From contig CM036762.1 of the NCBI GenBank assembly GCA_020796225.1, positions 48,687,590-48,751,589 on the forward strand: a stretch of 64,000 bases of DNA, given 5' to 3'. A model generated the notes under the pieces. The model did no database searches, was not told the origin of the DNA, and saw only the letters and a program-made list of their open reading frames with translations. This stretch comes from Arion vulgaris. Lineage: Eukaryota > Mollusca > Gastropoda > Stylommatophora > Arionidae. This document shows, piece after piece, positions 44,075 to 55,339 of this stretch. The translations under genes and the position numbers were made by a program. How positions within the stretch are numbered: position 1 is the stretch's first letter; every line of letters starts with the position of its first letter.

Positions 44075-44302
44075 AAGGTACCATACAAAGAAATCAACCG
44101 ATTCTCCTGATCGGATGGCTGTGACCTGGACATCGCAAGCTCCTGAATGGCCAGTATCATTGAAATGGGTAGCTACAGGGTCACAGAGCATTGGCGTATA
44201 TCGCGCAAGTGTTGGGCGAATCGGTCACTGAGTCTCCTGCCGGTTTCCCCAATATAGGCCTTGTTGCACCGCTTGCAGATAATGGCATAGATAATATTAC
44301 GG
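44075..44302 (-). pseudogene. Inverted partial copy of the Penelope-like endonuclease
   Basis: Reverse complement of 44481-44740 with one substitution (T/C at position 44580) and one 32-bp deletion equivalent to 44676-44707. The deletion removes the segment just before the catalytic Glu and shifts the frame. Confidence 0.9.
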
Positions 44303-44320
44303 GACAGAAGCCTTAAGGAT

Positions 44321-45130
44321 ATGTTGGTTCACAGTCGCCTCAAGCCTAACATCCAGAGTCATTTTGGCACCATCCAGTGTGGCCGTCGGCGCTGCAACAC
44401 TTGTGCTTATGTAATACAGACCCGCACGGTGTCTTTTCCAAAAGCCACGTTCGTTGTTGAAGACAGTTTCACGTGCGAGTCCGTAATATTATCTATGCCA
44501 TTATCTGCAAGCGGTGCAACAAGGCCTATATTGGGGAAACCGGCAGGAGACTCAGTGACCGATTCGCCCAACACTTGCGTGATATACGCCAATGCTCTGT
44601 GACCCTGTAGCTACCCATTTCAATGATACTGGCCATTCAGGAGCTTGCGATGTCCAGGTCACAGCCATCCGATCATGTTCCTCTGTTGATCGTAGTCGAT
44701 TTGCTCTGGAGAATCGGTTGATTTCTTTGTATGGTACCTTGCGACCACGCGGGCTCAACGTATTACATTCTTATGCTTCTTAGTACTTTCTCTTCCCATG
44801 CTTTATAATCTATATGGGTATATGTTGCATGTATTCAAGTTATATATTTACTAGATGTTTCATTGTTTCTTTTCTATTTCTAGTTTGTATGTGTGTTTTT
44901 GTGTTACATTTATTTCGTTATTCGTTTTTATTCCAGATTTTCCTTAGATACGTTGGTATTTGGTCGTCCATTTGTGTTTCATTTTAATTTGTCACTCCTG
45001 TTTGTTCGTTTGCTTGATAAAGGCCTTGTTGGTCGAAACGTTGCTGTTTATCGTCACTGTTTATGTATTTTGTAAAACTATAGTACTTTGTTTGTACGTG
45101 TTTCACTATTTACCAAGTTTTACTGCAGTC
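44321..45130 (+). pseudogene. Penelope-like element: GIY-YIG endonuclease remnant and 3' UTR
   Basis: Frame 1 encodes LKPNIQSHFGTIQCGRRRCN plus TCAYV (the Cys-rich lead of Penelope endonucleases). Frame 2, after a shift near 44484, encodes IIYAIICKRCNKAYIGETGR plus RLSDRFAQHL, the GIY-YIG-like core with the conserved Arg. Frame 3, after a shift near 44600, encodes THFNDTGHSG and FALENRLISLYGTLRPRGLN, with the metal-binding Glu in LEN. So the RT domain is absent and the endonuclease carries two frameshifts. The 3' part contains ggccttgttggtcgaaacg at 45022-45040, a motif common near the ends of such elements. Probable end near 45130. Confidence 0.85.
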
Positions 45131-45169
45131 TTCCCCCTATTTCGATTTTTCATTTATGCCCATAACAGA

Positions 45170-45258
45170 AAAAAATCTTTAGCCTTACCGTGGATTGAAC
45201 ACGAGTCTCCCGTATGGGAGCTGTGCTCTAATTCATTCGGCCAGACGCTCCTATTTGC
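45170..45258 (-). mobile_element. SINE P head
   Basis: Reverse-strand tRNA-like sequence: ggagcgtctggccgaatgaa, ttagagcacagctcccat, gactcgtgttcaatccacgg (boxes A and B). Confidence 0.75.
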
Positions 45259-45515
45259 AGTTTGTGATTTTTTAAAATTTTATTTGGAAGGGATACCATC
45301 CTTAGTCTTTTGCATTTTTTAACCTTTCATCCAAGAAAACCAGATAGTTGTATGTTATAATTAAACGTACATATGAACACTGACTCTCTGAAGAATGATA
45401 CCTTCTTATTCCAGATTGTATGTCATTAATGAAATAATTAAACTTTTATTAATTAGTATATTATATTTTCTTACACCAACGTTATTTTAATAATAAACTT
45501 TCTTAGTCACTAATA

Positions 45516-45782
45516 AAGGGTGTTCAAGATAAAAGTAGCCCCCTTGATAAATCAAAAGTTGTCAGTTACGCGTTGCGTTTGTCTATTTACTATTTAAACC
45601 GGTTCTGACTAGCTCGCCTCACGTCACATTTGTTCATTGCCCTTTCCTGCACCATAATTACACACCATCACAAAAAGACTCGCTTGCTTGACCTATACTA
45701 CGTCATAATTGAACCTTCTCATTTTCATAAATATATGCCAGATTGGCTTCCTTGACAGGCTACTTTTATCTTGAACACCCTG
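45516..45782 (+). mobile_element. mariner/Tc1-like MITE, copy 1
   Basis: About 24-bp inverted ends (agggtgttcaagataaaagt / ggctacttttatcttgaaca) flanked by TA. 267 bp, no transposase. The second copy is at 57792-58071 in the opposite orientation. Confidence 0.9.
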
Positions 45783-45790
45783 TATAATTA

Positions 45791-46050
45791 TTTCTTCTTT
45801 TTCGAACGATCCACATCGAGCACTTGTTAAACCATTTTATGGGATTTCTATGTGTTCTGGGACTAAGAGCGAGTATACGTTGTGCCAGTCAAGCGCCGAC
45901 AAGTAGGTCAGCACATCCGATGTATATGACACTTTGTATTTACTAGGTAGCTTCCTAGCCCCTACATCAGTAGTCTCTTACGACATGCCTTGTAGGTTGC
46001 AGTGGTACTATTCTTTGCTTCCCTTGCGGGGTCCCGCCAACACAATGTGA
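45791..46050 (-). mobile_element. SINE D
   Basis: cttctttttcgaacgatcc tail side, agtctcttacgacatgcc, cccttgcggggtcccgcc. Full length and diverged. It abuts the MITE. Confidence 0.85.
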
Positions 46051-46334
46051 GATATAATTACTAATTCTTTCCTTAACCGTTTCAAACATGTTTGTTTTCT
46101 CTCTCTTCATTCTTTCATCCACTGTTACATTTATTATATTTAGTCTAATCTCACTCACTGAAGAAAATAAGAAGTTTGAAGATTCCCAGGGGAAGCATAG
46201 AAGCCAATGAATACGATCAATAAATAGACATGGAACAAATATTAGAGGCTTACGGCTGAAAACAATTTACCAAAAACAGGATTCGAATTGAAAACCGGTA
46301 TTTCTTAAGGCACACATTGCTTAGCTCTAGACGA

Positions 46335-47245
46335 GCGTTTTTAAGAACACAATGTTGAAGCATCTGACTCGATGATGTATTTCTTCAATCGGCCTCAAAG
46401 TACTCACTGTCTCAATTATGGATTCAGTTTGAGACTGCCTCAACGTACTAACTGTCTCATTTATTGATTCAGTTTGAGACTGCCTCAACGTACTAACTGT
46501 CCCATTTATTGATTCAGTTTGAGACTGCCTCAACGTACTAACTGTCTCATTTATGGATTCAGTTTGAGACTAGCCTCAATGATCAGTGACCTAACTCTTT
46601 TCCATTTATGTGATTCAGTTTGAGACTGCCTCAACGTACTAACTGTCTCATTTATGGATTCAGTTTGAGACTGCCTCAACGTACTAACTGTCTCATTTAT
46701 TGATTCAGTGTCAGACAGCCTCAACGTACTAGCTGTCTCATTTATGGATTCAGTTTAAGACTGCCTCAACGTACTAACTGTCTCATTTATGGATTCAGTT
46801 GAGCTGTCAGACTGCCAGTCTCAACAGCTAACGTACTCACTGTCATCGCTATGGATTATCTGTCAGACATCCTCAACGTACTAACTGTCCCATTTAGTGA
46901 TTCAAAATCGTCCGTGTGGTCGGGGCTCGTAAGGGGAGCCAATATAGTAACACTGCGACCTACAAGGCATGAGAGACGTCTGAGGTAGGGGCCTAGGAAG
47001 CTACACTAGTAAATAAAAAGCGTCGCAGAAATCGGATGGCTTTTCCTACTTGTAATCGCATAACTGGCACAACGTGCAAATTTTCTTAGGCTCAGATCAC
47101 ATACTGATCACTAAGAGTGTTTTAACAAGTGGTCGATATGGAGCGTTCGTCGAAGGAGAGAAGATTCAACATCACACAACCTCAACGTTCTCACTGTCCA
47201 ATTTATTGATTCAGAGTTAGAAAGCCTCAACTCACTCCTTTCTAT
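46335..47245. repeat. 45-bp minisatellite, split by SINE D
   Basis: About 11 units of attgattcagtttgagactg plus cctcaacgtactaactgtct plus cattt before 46908, and one or two degraded units after 47163. Confidence 0.92.
46909..47162 (+). mobile_element. SINE D, sense on plus strand
   Basis: The only nearly complete plus-sense D: cgtgtggtcggggctcgtaa, agtaacactgcgacctacaa, ends gcgttcgtcgaaggagag. 7-bp duplication gattcaa at 46899-46905 and 47163-47169. Confidence 0.85.
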
Positions 47246-47524
47246 ATTTATTCCCTTTGCTGGACCACAAATCCCAGCAACTCACCCCCATCTCAACAGC
47301 AAACAGTTTCAACCATGTTCTAGACAAACATAAACATTGAACAATGAATTGGACAAGCCCTACACAGAATATTCTCCATTAGTTTACATCGTCTCGAAAT
47401 AACAAATACATACGTGTGTGCTAATAGCTTTCCTGTCGTCTGCAATCAAAACAGAGATTATTCCAATCACATTTTAAAATGGCAGGAGTAAGCTCTATCT
47501 GCCTCCCTGTGACCGATCAGACTT
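47246..47524. other. Unannotated stretch
   Basis: Nothing recognised. Confidence 0.35.
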
Positions 47525-47660
47525 TCTTCTTCTTCTTTCGATCACCCGCTATTAATTCAGGCGTAAAGTCATGAAGCCTGGTATTGCGATTCTGACTGAT
47601 TTTTGCGTGGGTCTATATTCCCCTTTTTACAGGCATCCCTCAACCATATTGACAGCCTCG
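47525..47660 (-). mobile_element. (GAA)n-tailed retroposon 3' end
   Basis: The minus strand ends gggtgatcgaaagaagaagaa, like the LINE tail at 16.86 kb. The remainder is not assignable. Confidence 0.4.
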
Positions 47661-47807
47661 ACGACTTTCGAGGTACTTGAAGTTTAGATCTTTCAAGAGT
47701 GATCGTTGCAGGAGTCCTTGTAACTCTTTCTCGGACAGAGTTAGTTTTAGTGAGAGCATATCGGGTGTCTTCTCTAACGACTTTTCTGCCTTTGGATCAG
47801 ATATGAT

Positions 47808-48050
47808 AACGTTCTTCTTCTTTACCTTTCAACTCCCAACGGAGCACAGGTCTTCAACAAACTTCTTCCAGCTCTTCCTCTCTCCTGCCATCCCTTCCAA
47901 ATATTTCCATGTTTTACTTATCCTTTTGTATCAGCCTATAGCTTTCTTCTCCGGGTATATCGATGCTTTTCCCTACTCTGCTTTCCCTGCCGGTTCCAAA
48001 ACAGAGCATGTCTCGCAATGCTTCCAGTCGGTCTTCTTATCAATGTGTAA
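47808..48050 (-). mobile_element. LINE-like 3' repeat, copy 1
   Basis: Shares ggagcacaggtcttcaacaa, acttcttccagctcttcctc and later blocks with 51640-51920. On the minus strand it reads SWKKFVEDLCS-like, resembling LINE termini. Class only probable. Confidence 0.5.
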
Positions 48051-48059
48051 CCCCAACCT

Positions 48060-48360
48060 TTATATTCATACAACTCTCCGTTTTATGTACACTTTTACTG
48101 CTACCCATAGATCATATTCCAACGACGCTCAGTTTTATGTACACTTTTACTGTTACCCATCCATTATATTTTTGCTGAGAGAGGCAGGAAATATCGGTCT
48201 CAGTTCCATGGAGGAGATTGAGCGAGTTGCCCAGGATAGAGCGGTGTGGAAAAATTACTTGCAGGCCTTATGTAACGTGTAACGGTACGAGAGGAATTAT
48301 TATATTATTATCCATTATATTCCAACGACTCTCCGTTTTCTGTACACTTTTCAATACTTG
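48060..48360. repeat. About 51-bp tandem repeat, 3 units, split by LINE G
   Basis: Units with ttccaacgactctccgtttt and atgtacacttttactg; the third unit follows the LINE. Confidence 0.8.
48171..48309 (+). pseudogene. LINE family G, 139-bp truncation
   Basis: The frame encodes EAGNIGLSSMEEIERVAQDR followed by AVWKNYLQALCNV, then a stop, the 3' block and a (TTA)n tail. This is the best-preserved C-terminus of family G. Perfect 12-bp target duplication atccattatatt at 48159-48170 and 48310-48321. Confidence 0.93.
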
Positions 48361-48934
48361 CTATCATACACCAGATTATCAGAAATAATTATTATTATGA
48401 AGGACAAGACGTAATGTTAAAAAATAATATCTTTCTAAGCCGGGGAGTGATTAGATTAATGATAGAATTCAAAGGTGAGTTATGACGTCACTGTAGAGAA
48501 ACCAAACGGGGACAGTAATATAATATATATGTTTGCAGTTACCATCAGTCGGTGACGCTTTTAGCCTGGTAACAAGGGTCACGTGGTCTCAGGTCCTTTG
48601 TCTGCTGTTCGTGAGAGGTCATTCGAATAACGATGATAACTAAATTAATGTCTCCACGGAGATAATGACCTGTTTGGAAAGTGAGACCCTCTGATGCGAG
48701 TAATGGGTGCTGTAAAACTGGAAGCCATTGTTTCATTGTGGCTAACCCTGTCAGCACCAGTGAGCGAGGCTTCGTCAAACTACATCCTGAGGGGGTTGGG
48801 GATTTAGTGTCATGGTCGTTATCTAAAGGAGGTGATGTTCTAATGTTAATTTTTTTTAGTTATTTTTTATGTTGAAGACTGGACATATATCTTCCGCTTT
48901 CAATCTCACAAACACTTAGTCCTAGACGTTGGAC
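48361..48934. other. Unannotated stretch
   Basis: No element recognised; no gene seen. Confidence 0.4.
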
Positions 48935-49615
48935 AGGTTATGCTTACACGCATCCCCTCAAGCTCACGCATGCACTCAATCTCACACACATCCACTCAAG
49001 CTCACAAACACACATCCATTCAATCTCACTCACATTATGTCTATCTCCCATGCATTCAATCTCACACGCATCCATTCAATCTCACACACACACATCCATT
49101 CAATCTCACACATATCCTGTCTATCTTCCACGCATTCAATCTCACACACATCTACTCAATCTCACACACATCCACTCAAGCTCACACACACACATCCATT
49201 CAATCTCACTCACATCTTGTCTATCTCCCACGCATACACTCAATCTCACACACTTCACTCAATCTACACACATCCATTCAATCTCCCACACATCCACTCA
49301 ATTTACAAACACATCCACTCAAGCTCACACACACACATATCCATTCAATCTCACGCACATCCAGTCTATCTCCCACGCATGCACTCAATCTCACACGTAT
49401 CCACTTAAGCTCACACACATCCACTCAATCTCACACACATCCACTCATCTCACACACATCCACTCAATCTCATACACATCCACTCAATCTTACACACATT
49501 CATTCAATCTCACATGTATCCACTCAATCTCACACACATTCACTTAAACTCACACACATCCACTCAATCTTACACACATTCATTCAATCTCACACACGTC
49601 CACACTATCTCATGC
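48935..49615. repeat. 17-20-bp CA-rich minisatellite
   Basis: About 38 units around cactcaatctcacacacatc. Three higher-order cycles carry ctatctcccacgcat. Three plus frames of 159-232 codons (HSISHT, HPFNLT types) come from the repeat. Confidence 0.95.
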
Positions 49616-49741
49616 GCATCTACTTCATGACAATGTAAGCAGACCTATAGGTGTACAATCTCCTACAGATTATATCGAAATATATACGCTGGTGGTTCAT
49701 ATGGCTCGATTTAAGCTCTCACATAAACAGGACATGTATAT

Positions 49742-50018
49742 AATAATAATAATTCCTATCGTACCGTTATACGTTACATAGGGCGTACAAGTGATTTCTC
49801 CATACCACTCTATCATGAGCAACTCGCTCAATCTCTTCCATGGAACTGAGACCGAAATTTCTTGCCTCTCTCAGCAAAGTTCATTTCAGGGTCTCCTTAG
49901 GCGTCCACTCTTTCTTGAACCCTCTGCATCCTACTTCAATGTCTGCTTTGATATTCTTTGATCATTTCTTCTCAAGGTGTGTCCAACATATCTCCATCTT
50001 CTCCTTCTTATAACAGTT
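49742..50018 (-). pseudogene. LINE family G 3' end
   Basis: The minus-strand sense starts within the GHTxRR region, runs through EIERVAHDRVVW-like codons in broken frames, and ends in a (TTA)n tail at 49742. Target duplication acatgtatat at 49732-49741 and 50019-50028. Confidence 0.88.
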
Positions 50019-50136
50019 ACATGTATATATGTGTATATAAATGATGCATCAAATACTAATGCTCTGGATAGATCACACAGGACATAATAGAATTAGTTGC
50101 CATCTGTACAGCAAGCTTAAGATATATACTTGAATG

Positions 50137-50302
50137 CAGTGGCGGCTTGTGATCATTTTTGTTTGTGGGGCCAGACAGATATTTTTGGAAAAATCATGTT
50201 TTCGGTTAGGATATATTTTAATGTATAAAATAATAAATACACGTTGCACCTTATTTTTGGTGGGGCCCGACAACACTGGCCCTTAATGACGAGCCGCCAC
50301 TG
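50137..50302 (-). mobile_element. hAT-like MITE family E, copy 4
   Basis: Ends cagtggcggcttgt and acgagccgccactg. Perfect 8-bp duplication cttgaatg at 50129-50136 and 50303-50310. Confidence 0.92.
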
Positions 50303-50310
50303 CTTGAATG

Positions 50311-50639
50311 TGAATGTATCAAAGACAAAATGACTACAGAACGTCTTATATACAGAAGAGTCTCAGATATATACGTACCCCTCTCCGCTACTCGTGGAGC
50401 ATAAGACCTCAACAATTGCAAAAAAATATTTATGAACAATAAACATTTTGATAAACATTAGTTGTGTTTTAGATTCAATCAAAAGAAAGATATTGAACAG
50501 TTTCTAGTTTCCAGACATTCAATGCCAACTTTGTTGTTCATATTGCTATGTGAATGTTGTAGTGTTAAATCATGTTTTCTGCCCTTTTGTTCCAGTATTT
50601 TATTGTTGAATGAAGGAGGGAGGAAATGTTTCGTAAAAT
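50311..50639. other. Unannotated stretch
   Basis: Nothing recognised. Confidence 0.35.
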
Positions 50640-50970
50640 ATATTGCCTTTCCCCAGGTAGATAATGACGTTGGTTATCCATTCTTGCCGTTAAGTGTAGG
50701 GGTGGAAGCTTTAATTTGCGTTTCATGGACAGATGAGTCGCCCTTGTTGTGTTATATCCGTATTTATTTAGTGTGGACTTGATACTGTCTATCCATCTTT
50801 TTCTTAGTCTTCCCTTGGCTATAGTATCGGATCTCTTTTTATCGTATGCTGTTATTGGTGGTTGATCTCCATTCTCATTAAATATCCAAACCACTGCATT
50901 TGTTGTTTTTCAATGTATTCGGTGCATAAGTTATGCCCACTCTGCTTCTGATGTCCTCGTTTCGTAAAGA
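50640..50970 (-). pseudogene. LINE C-terminus (same family as 9.9-10.5 kb)
   Basis: The minus-strand frame encodes ITAYDKKRSDTIAKGRLRKR, WIDSIKSTLNKYGYNTTRAT and RKLKLPPLHLTAR, close to the plus-strand copy at 10.3 kb, then a YLPGERQ-like end. Upstream RNEDIRSRVGIT codons are in another frame. 5'-truncated. Confidence 0.8.
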
Positions 50971-51629
50971 ACAGTTCATAATCCCTGTCCTGCGGCCGAT
51001 CATATCAGATACAGACCCCAGGCGGATTCGTTCCTTTATTCATATTCATTGGTGGACTACCATAACTCACGCAAAGTGATTGTATTCAATGCAATCGAGC
51101 TAATGTTTAGCTTGAAACTCAGCGGTTAACTGTATCCTGTCGACTCGAGCTTCTATTTCATGTATTTCAAAAAATTCTAGTCTGTTCGTTTTTATTTGTT
51201 CTGCTGTGTTTTGTTGCTTTAGTCATTCATTATTGATATACCAAAAATAAACATCAAAGAGATCAAAAGATACAACAATTTTTTTCAAAATATTGTATTT
51301 GTTGATTGTATTCAGAGTAATGGAAATAACGTTTTTGATCGTGCTGGCTCGAGTTTCTATTTTATTTGTAAAAATGTAGTCTGTTTGTGGTGAGTAGTTT
51401 TTCGTTTTATTGAAATGTCATTTATTATTTATAAACTAGAAACCAGACATCATATAGCAAGATTTATGGAGACATTTTTATTATATATTTGTACGTTTTG
51501 GTAATAATGATATTATGGTATCTTACTTACTGTTATTGTGATATATTAAAGGGCCCTAGAGTCGGCTTAGTCTCAGTTAGGTTCCAGAATAACTATGGGA
51601 GGTAATGGTGACCAAAGTGATCTTCTTCA
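50971..51629. repeat. AT-rich region with a diverged duplication of about 225 bp
   Basis: 51130-51230 and 51345-51430 share ctggctcgag / gactcgag, ttctattt, tagtctgtt and gtcat-ttattat blocks. Otherwise nothing recognised. Confidence 0.45.
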
Positions 51630-51920
51630 CCGTTCCTTTCACAATGGAGCACAGGTCTTCAACAAACTTCTTCCAGCTCTTCCTCTTTCCTGCCATCCGT
51701 TCCAATTATTTCCATGTTTTACCTATACTTTACAGCCAACTACATCTTCCACCTGGGAATAGACAATAGACCTATCCAATATCAGTTTCCAGCTCTCTTC
51801 TCCATTTATATCTAGGCCTTCCCCTACTCCTCTTTCCCTGTGGGTTCAAAACATTGCTGTCTTGCATAACGTCCGGTCGGTCTTCTCAATGTCTGTCCTA
51901 TCCGTCGCTAGAACCAAAGT
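51630..51920 (-). mobile_element. LINE-like 3' repeat, copy 2, with a micro-insertion
   Basis: Aligns with 47808-48050. At 51727-51769 it holds about 42 bp matching the 3' end of the LINE at 10.46 kb (cagccaactacatcttccac, then ctgggaatagacaat), bounded by acctat at 51721-51726 and 51770-51775. Confidence 0.6.
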
Positions 51921-51954
51921 GATACTGAACGTTTATTAATACCCCAAAGAAAAC

Positions 51955-52285
51955 TGACAAATGTATGGACAGAGCTGATTTCATTAGTGCAGTAAAAATT
52001 CATTTATATGATATGGGCGAGTCTCAGACACCAGAATCGCGAGAGAGAGAGACACCAGAACGGTTGCGAGAATTAGGAGTTAAGTCTTTACATGTCAGGT
52101 AGTGTTTTCTTCGTGGTAGAGCGAGATAAAATATACTAATCAACATCTCATGGGAACGGTGAGCAGTTGAAATTTGGAATGGATACTGAAGCGGAGGACA
52201 CAGCTCACATCGGAATGCAAAATGTGCCGTAAAGTTGATCCTATAACATAACATAGCGTTGCATAACATAACATAGAATTACATA
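51955..52285 (+). pseudogene. LINE C-terminus with (AACATA)n tail
   Basis: Diverged copy of the minus element at 15.2-15.5 kb: MDRADFISAV...LYDMGESQTP, then an inserted RERE stretch (GA run), stops, and a tail of aacataacata units. Confidence 0.7.
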
Positions 52286-52500
52286 ACATTTACATTTCTC
52301 AAACAGTATTTCCAATATGTCTTATAGTATGAATATGAGACCCTTACTTTTCACTTGTAAATAATTTATATATTACATTTTTACTATTGCTGCGATGTAG
52401 TATGTGAATGAATATGCAGTAATCTACTGAGTCATGTACTGTTTTCTGGTGTTCAATTTTACTTGTCAATAAGATAACCTAACTCTATCGGTAAGTCAAG

Positions 52501-52674
52501 CAGTGGCGGCTCGTCATTAAGGGCCAGTGGGGCCGGACCACACAAAAAAATGGGTAACGTGTATTTATTATTTAATAAATTTAATTATAACCCAACCCAA
52601 AGCCATGGTTCTCCCGAAAATTTGTGTCTGGCCCCACCAACAAAAACAATCACGAAACGAAATGGCCGCCACTG
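52501..52674 (+). mobile_element. hAT-like MITE family E, copy 5
   Basis: Left end cagtggcggctcgt; the right end has a small insertion (acgaaatggccgccactg). Perfect 8-bp duplication aagtcaag at 52493-52500 and 52675-52682. Confidence 0.92.
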
Positions 52675-52732
52675 AAGTCAAGACACCGAATATGTTACAG
52701 ATAAAGTGTAAGACAGACGTTGACTAAATCTC

Positions 52733-54110
52733 AAATAAATGGCTAGACAGACATTGAATATATCATAGACAAATGGCTAGACATACATTAAATATATCAT
52801 AGACAAATGGCTAGACATACATTGAATATATCATAGACAAATGGCTAGACATACATTGAATATATCATAGACAAATGGCTAGACATACATTGAATATATC
52901 ATAGACAAATGGCTAGACATACATTGAATATATCACAGACTAATGGCTAGACATACATTGAATATATCACAGACTAATGGCTAGACAGACATTGAATATA
53001 TCACAGACAAATGGCTAGACATACATTGAATATATCACAGACTAATGGCTAGACATACATTGAATATATCACAGACAAATGGCTAGACATACATTGAATA
53101 TATCACAGACAAATGGCTAGACATACATTGAATATATCACAGACACATGGCTAGACATACATTGAATATATCATAGACAAATGGCTAGACATACATTGAA
53201 TATATCATAGACAAATGGCTAGACATACATTGAATATATCATAGACAAATGGCTAGACATACATTGAATATATCATAGACAAATGGCTAGACATACATTG
53301 AATATATCATAGACAAATGGCTAGACATACATTGAATATATCATAGACAAATGGCTAGACAGACATTGAATATATCACAGACAAACGACTAACCTCAAAT
53401 AGAAGCATGTCCCTTGCGGATCATCGCTTTCATCACAGCCCGCATGTTAAACTTTCTGTCTCTAGCAAGTTCTCCCGTATTTTCCAGTGTCATGTTCAAA
53501 GTTTCTTTGATGTCCAGCTACCCCTTCGTCGTAGTCGTCCCCTGCCTCTTACTAAGAAACCATGCTTCCATTACCGTTCTCTCCAAACCACAACGTGTTT
53601 AAGATGGCCAAATATTCCATCTTCCAGAACATTATGTTATTTATTAGCCAGTGCTCCTTGATATGCAGGTCTTGTAGTGTGTCTTTTTTTCTATTCTCTG
53701 TCCAGGATGTTCTAAGAACTTTTCTGTAACACCTTGTTTCAAAAGCTTCAGTTTTATTTTTACTGTTTGCGTTATAGTCCACGATTCACATCCATATGTT
53801 GCCACAGGAATATGCATGTTCTCAGAAGTCTTTGTTTCCTTGCTTGTGTCGTGCCATAGTTTCTTCATGCTGATCAACCTCTGGAAAGCCATAGCTAGTT
53901 TTCTTCTAACTTCTTTCATACAATCTCCATTGTTGTTAATTAAAGTGCCAAGATATTCAAATTATGTGACTTTCTCAATGTCTTCATTATTTATGGCAAT
54001 TTTGGGTTAAGATTTTACTTTGTTTGTGGACAATTTCTAACCATACATTGAATATATACCAGAAAAAAGACTAGACATACGATTGAAAGTGTCACAAACA
54101 TAGAGCTAAA
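52733..54110. repeat. 34-bp minisatellite, about 19 units, split by LINE H2
   Basis: Unit gacaaatggctagacataca plus ttgaatatatcata. About 19 units occur to 53394, plus about two degraded units after 54037. Confidence 0.95.
53395..54036 (-). pseudogene. LINE H2 RT thumb and C-terminus
   Basis: Minus-strand frames encode LAMAFQRLISMKKLWHDTSK, IPVATYGCESWTIT, FETRCYRKVLRTSWTEN and later C-terminal blocks, ordered as in the 37.8-kb copy but with more upstream RT sequence. Several frameshifts. A 6-bp ctaacc repeat at 53389-53394 and 54037-54042 may be the target duplication. Confidence 0.82.
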
Positions 54111-54125
54111 AGTACATGACATATA

Positions 54126-54375
54126 AAAAGTGAATTGCATATCCTTTACAAGACTTTGCTAATCAACCCCAGCTTTTTAACCCTGTTTGTGATTTTTCTA
54201 GGCATTATTCTGTTCAGTAGTGTTCCATTGTTTTCTGAACGGGTGGCGACATCGTCCTTTTGGAAAAATCCACGCGAAACAATTTGCAACCACATAGTCC
54301 GCAGCGTAATTCGAACTCAGAACATCGGGGTTAATAAACCGAGTCACTATCCCCTAAGCCACAGACGCCACCACG
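54126..54375 (-). mobile_element. SINE A, copy 4
   Basis: Reverse copy (gaattgcatatcctttac ... cttaagccacagacgcca-like head end). 9-bp duplication tgacatata at 54117-54125 and 54376-54384. Confidence 0.92.
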
Positions 54376-54384
54376 TGACATATA

Positions 54385-54720
54385 CAGGACTCAAATACCT
54401 GTATTGGGAACAGTTGCAATTTAACATGACAAGATTAACTTAAAGAGACACTGTTAGTGGTTCAGTAATAAAATATGTAGGAACGACTGAGGCGGACACA
54501 TTTAAAAACACTTTGGGAGCACTACGAAGGTAATGACCTTCAGTCAAATGAAGCGAAACTGTACACATCAGTGCATTGTTATTCTCCTCGGTCAATGCTT
54601 CTCAGCGCTGTATGTGAGACACATACACTATGCATTTATTGATCGAGAGACTATTGGCTATGGTTATTCCGAGATCAAACTATTACATATTATCTGAAGA
54701 ACTTGATGCTAACAAGTGAG
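54385..54720. other. Unannotated stretch
   Basis: Nothing recognised. Confidence 0.4.
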
Positions 54721-54980
54721 CTTCTTCTTCTTCTGAACGCTCCATATCGACCACTTGTAAACCACTCTTTGTGATTGGTATGTGATCCAAGTCTAAGAGT
54801 TATTTTACTTTGTGCCAGTTATGCGACTACAAGTAGGCCAGTATATCCGATTTCTACACCGCTTTTTATTTACTGGGTAGCTTCCTTATGCCCTTACCTC
54901 AGTCGCCTCTTACAACATGCCTTGTAGGTCATAGTGTTACTATTCTTTGCTCCCATTGAAGGCCCAGGCAACACACGGGT
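54721..54980 (-). mobile_element. SINE D with full (GAA)n tail
   Basis: cttcttcttcttctgaacgc tail, then all D blocks to caggcaacacacggg. Confidence 0.88.
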
Positions 54981-55029
54981 GCAGTTCAAGGGAGCACTTT
55001 CTGATCAAAATGGTGATAGCATATCTCGG

Positions 55030-55082
55030 TCTTCTTCGTTTCTCTCTCATATCTCTCTATCTCTCTCTTCTCTTTCTCTCTC

Positions 55083-55121
<39 letters not shown>

Positions 55122-55140
55122 CTCTATATCTCTCTCTTTG
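55030..55140. repeat. (TC)n / (TCTA)n microsatellite
   Basis: tctctctatctctctc followed by about ten tcta units. Confidence 0.95.
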
Positions 55141-55339
55141 ACACACAGCTTTTTCCTCTCTTGTTCATTTCCGTTCTAAAGGCACAGAAGGCTACAGCTT
55201 ATCAATAGCATTTATATATTTTTGGTGTCAATTCAACGCTCCTAATGAAACATTTTTCCCTGCAGTTTCCGTAGACAAGATATTTGTAAAGATCTAAAAA
55301 AGGCTTAAGGACGACTGATTGACTTCATATCATTTCATG

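Noticed and set aside
47677..48282. 201-codon plus-strand frame
   Set aside because: It spans a LINE-like repeat, a 51-bp tandem array and a LINE G insertion; chance read-through.
48929..49638. His/Ser-rich proteins of 159-232 codons
   Set aside because: CA-rich minisatellite; three overlapping frames are open simultaneously.
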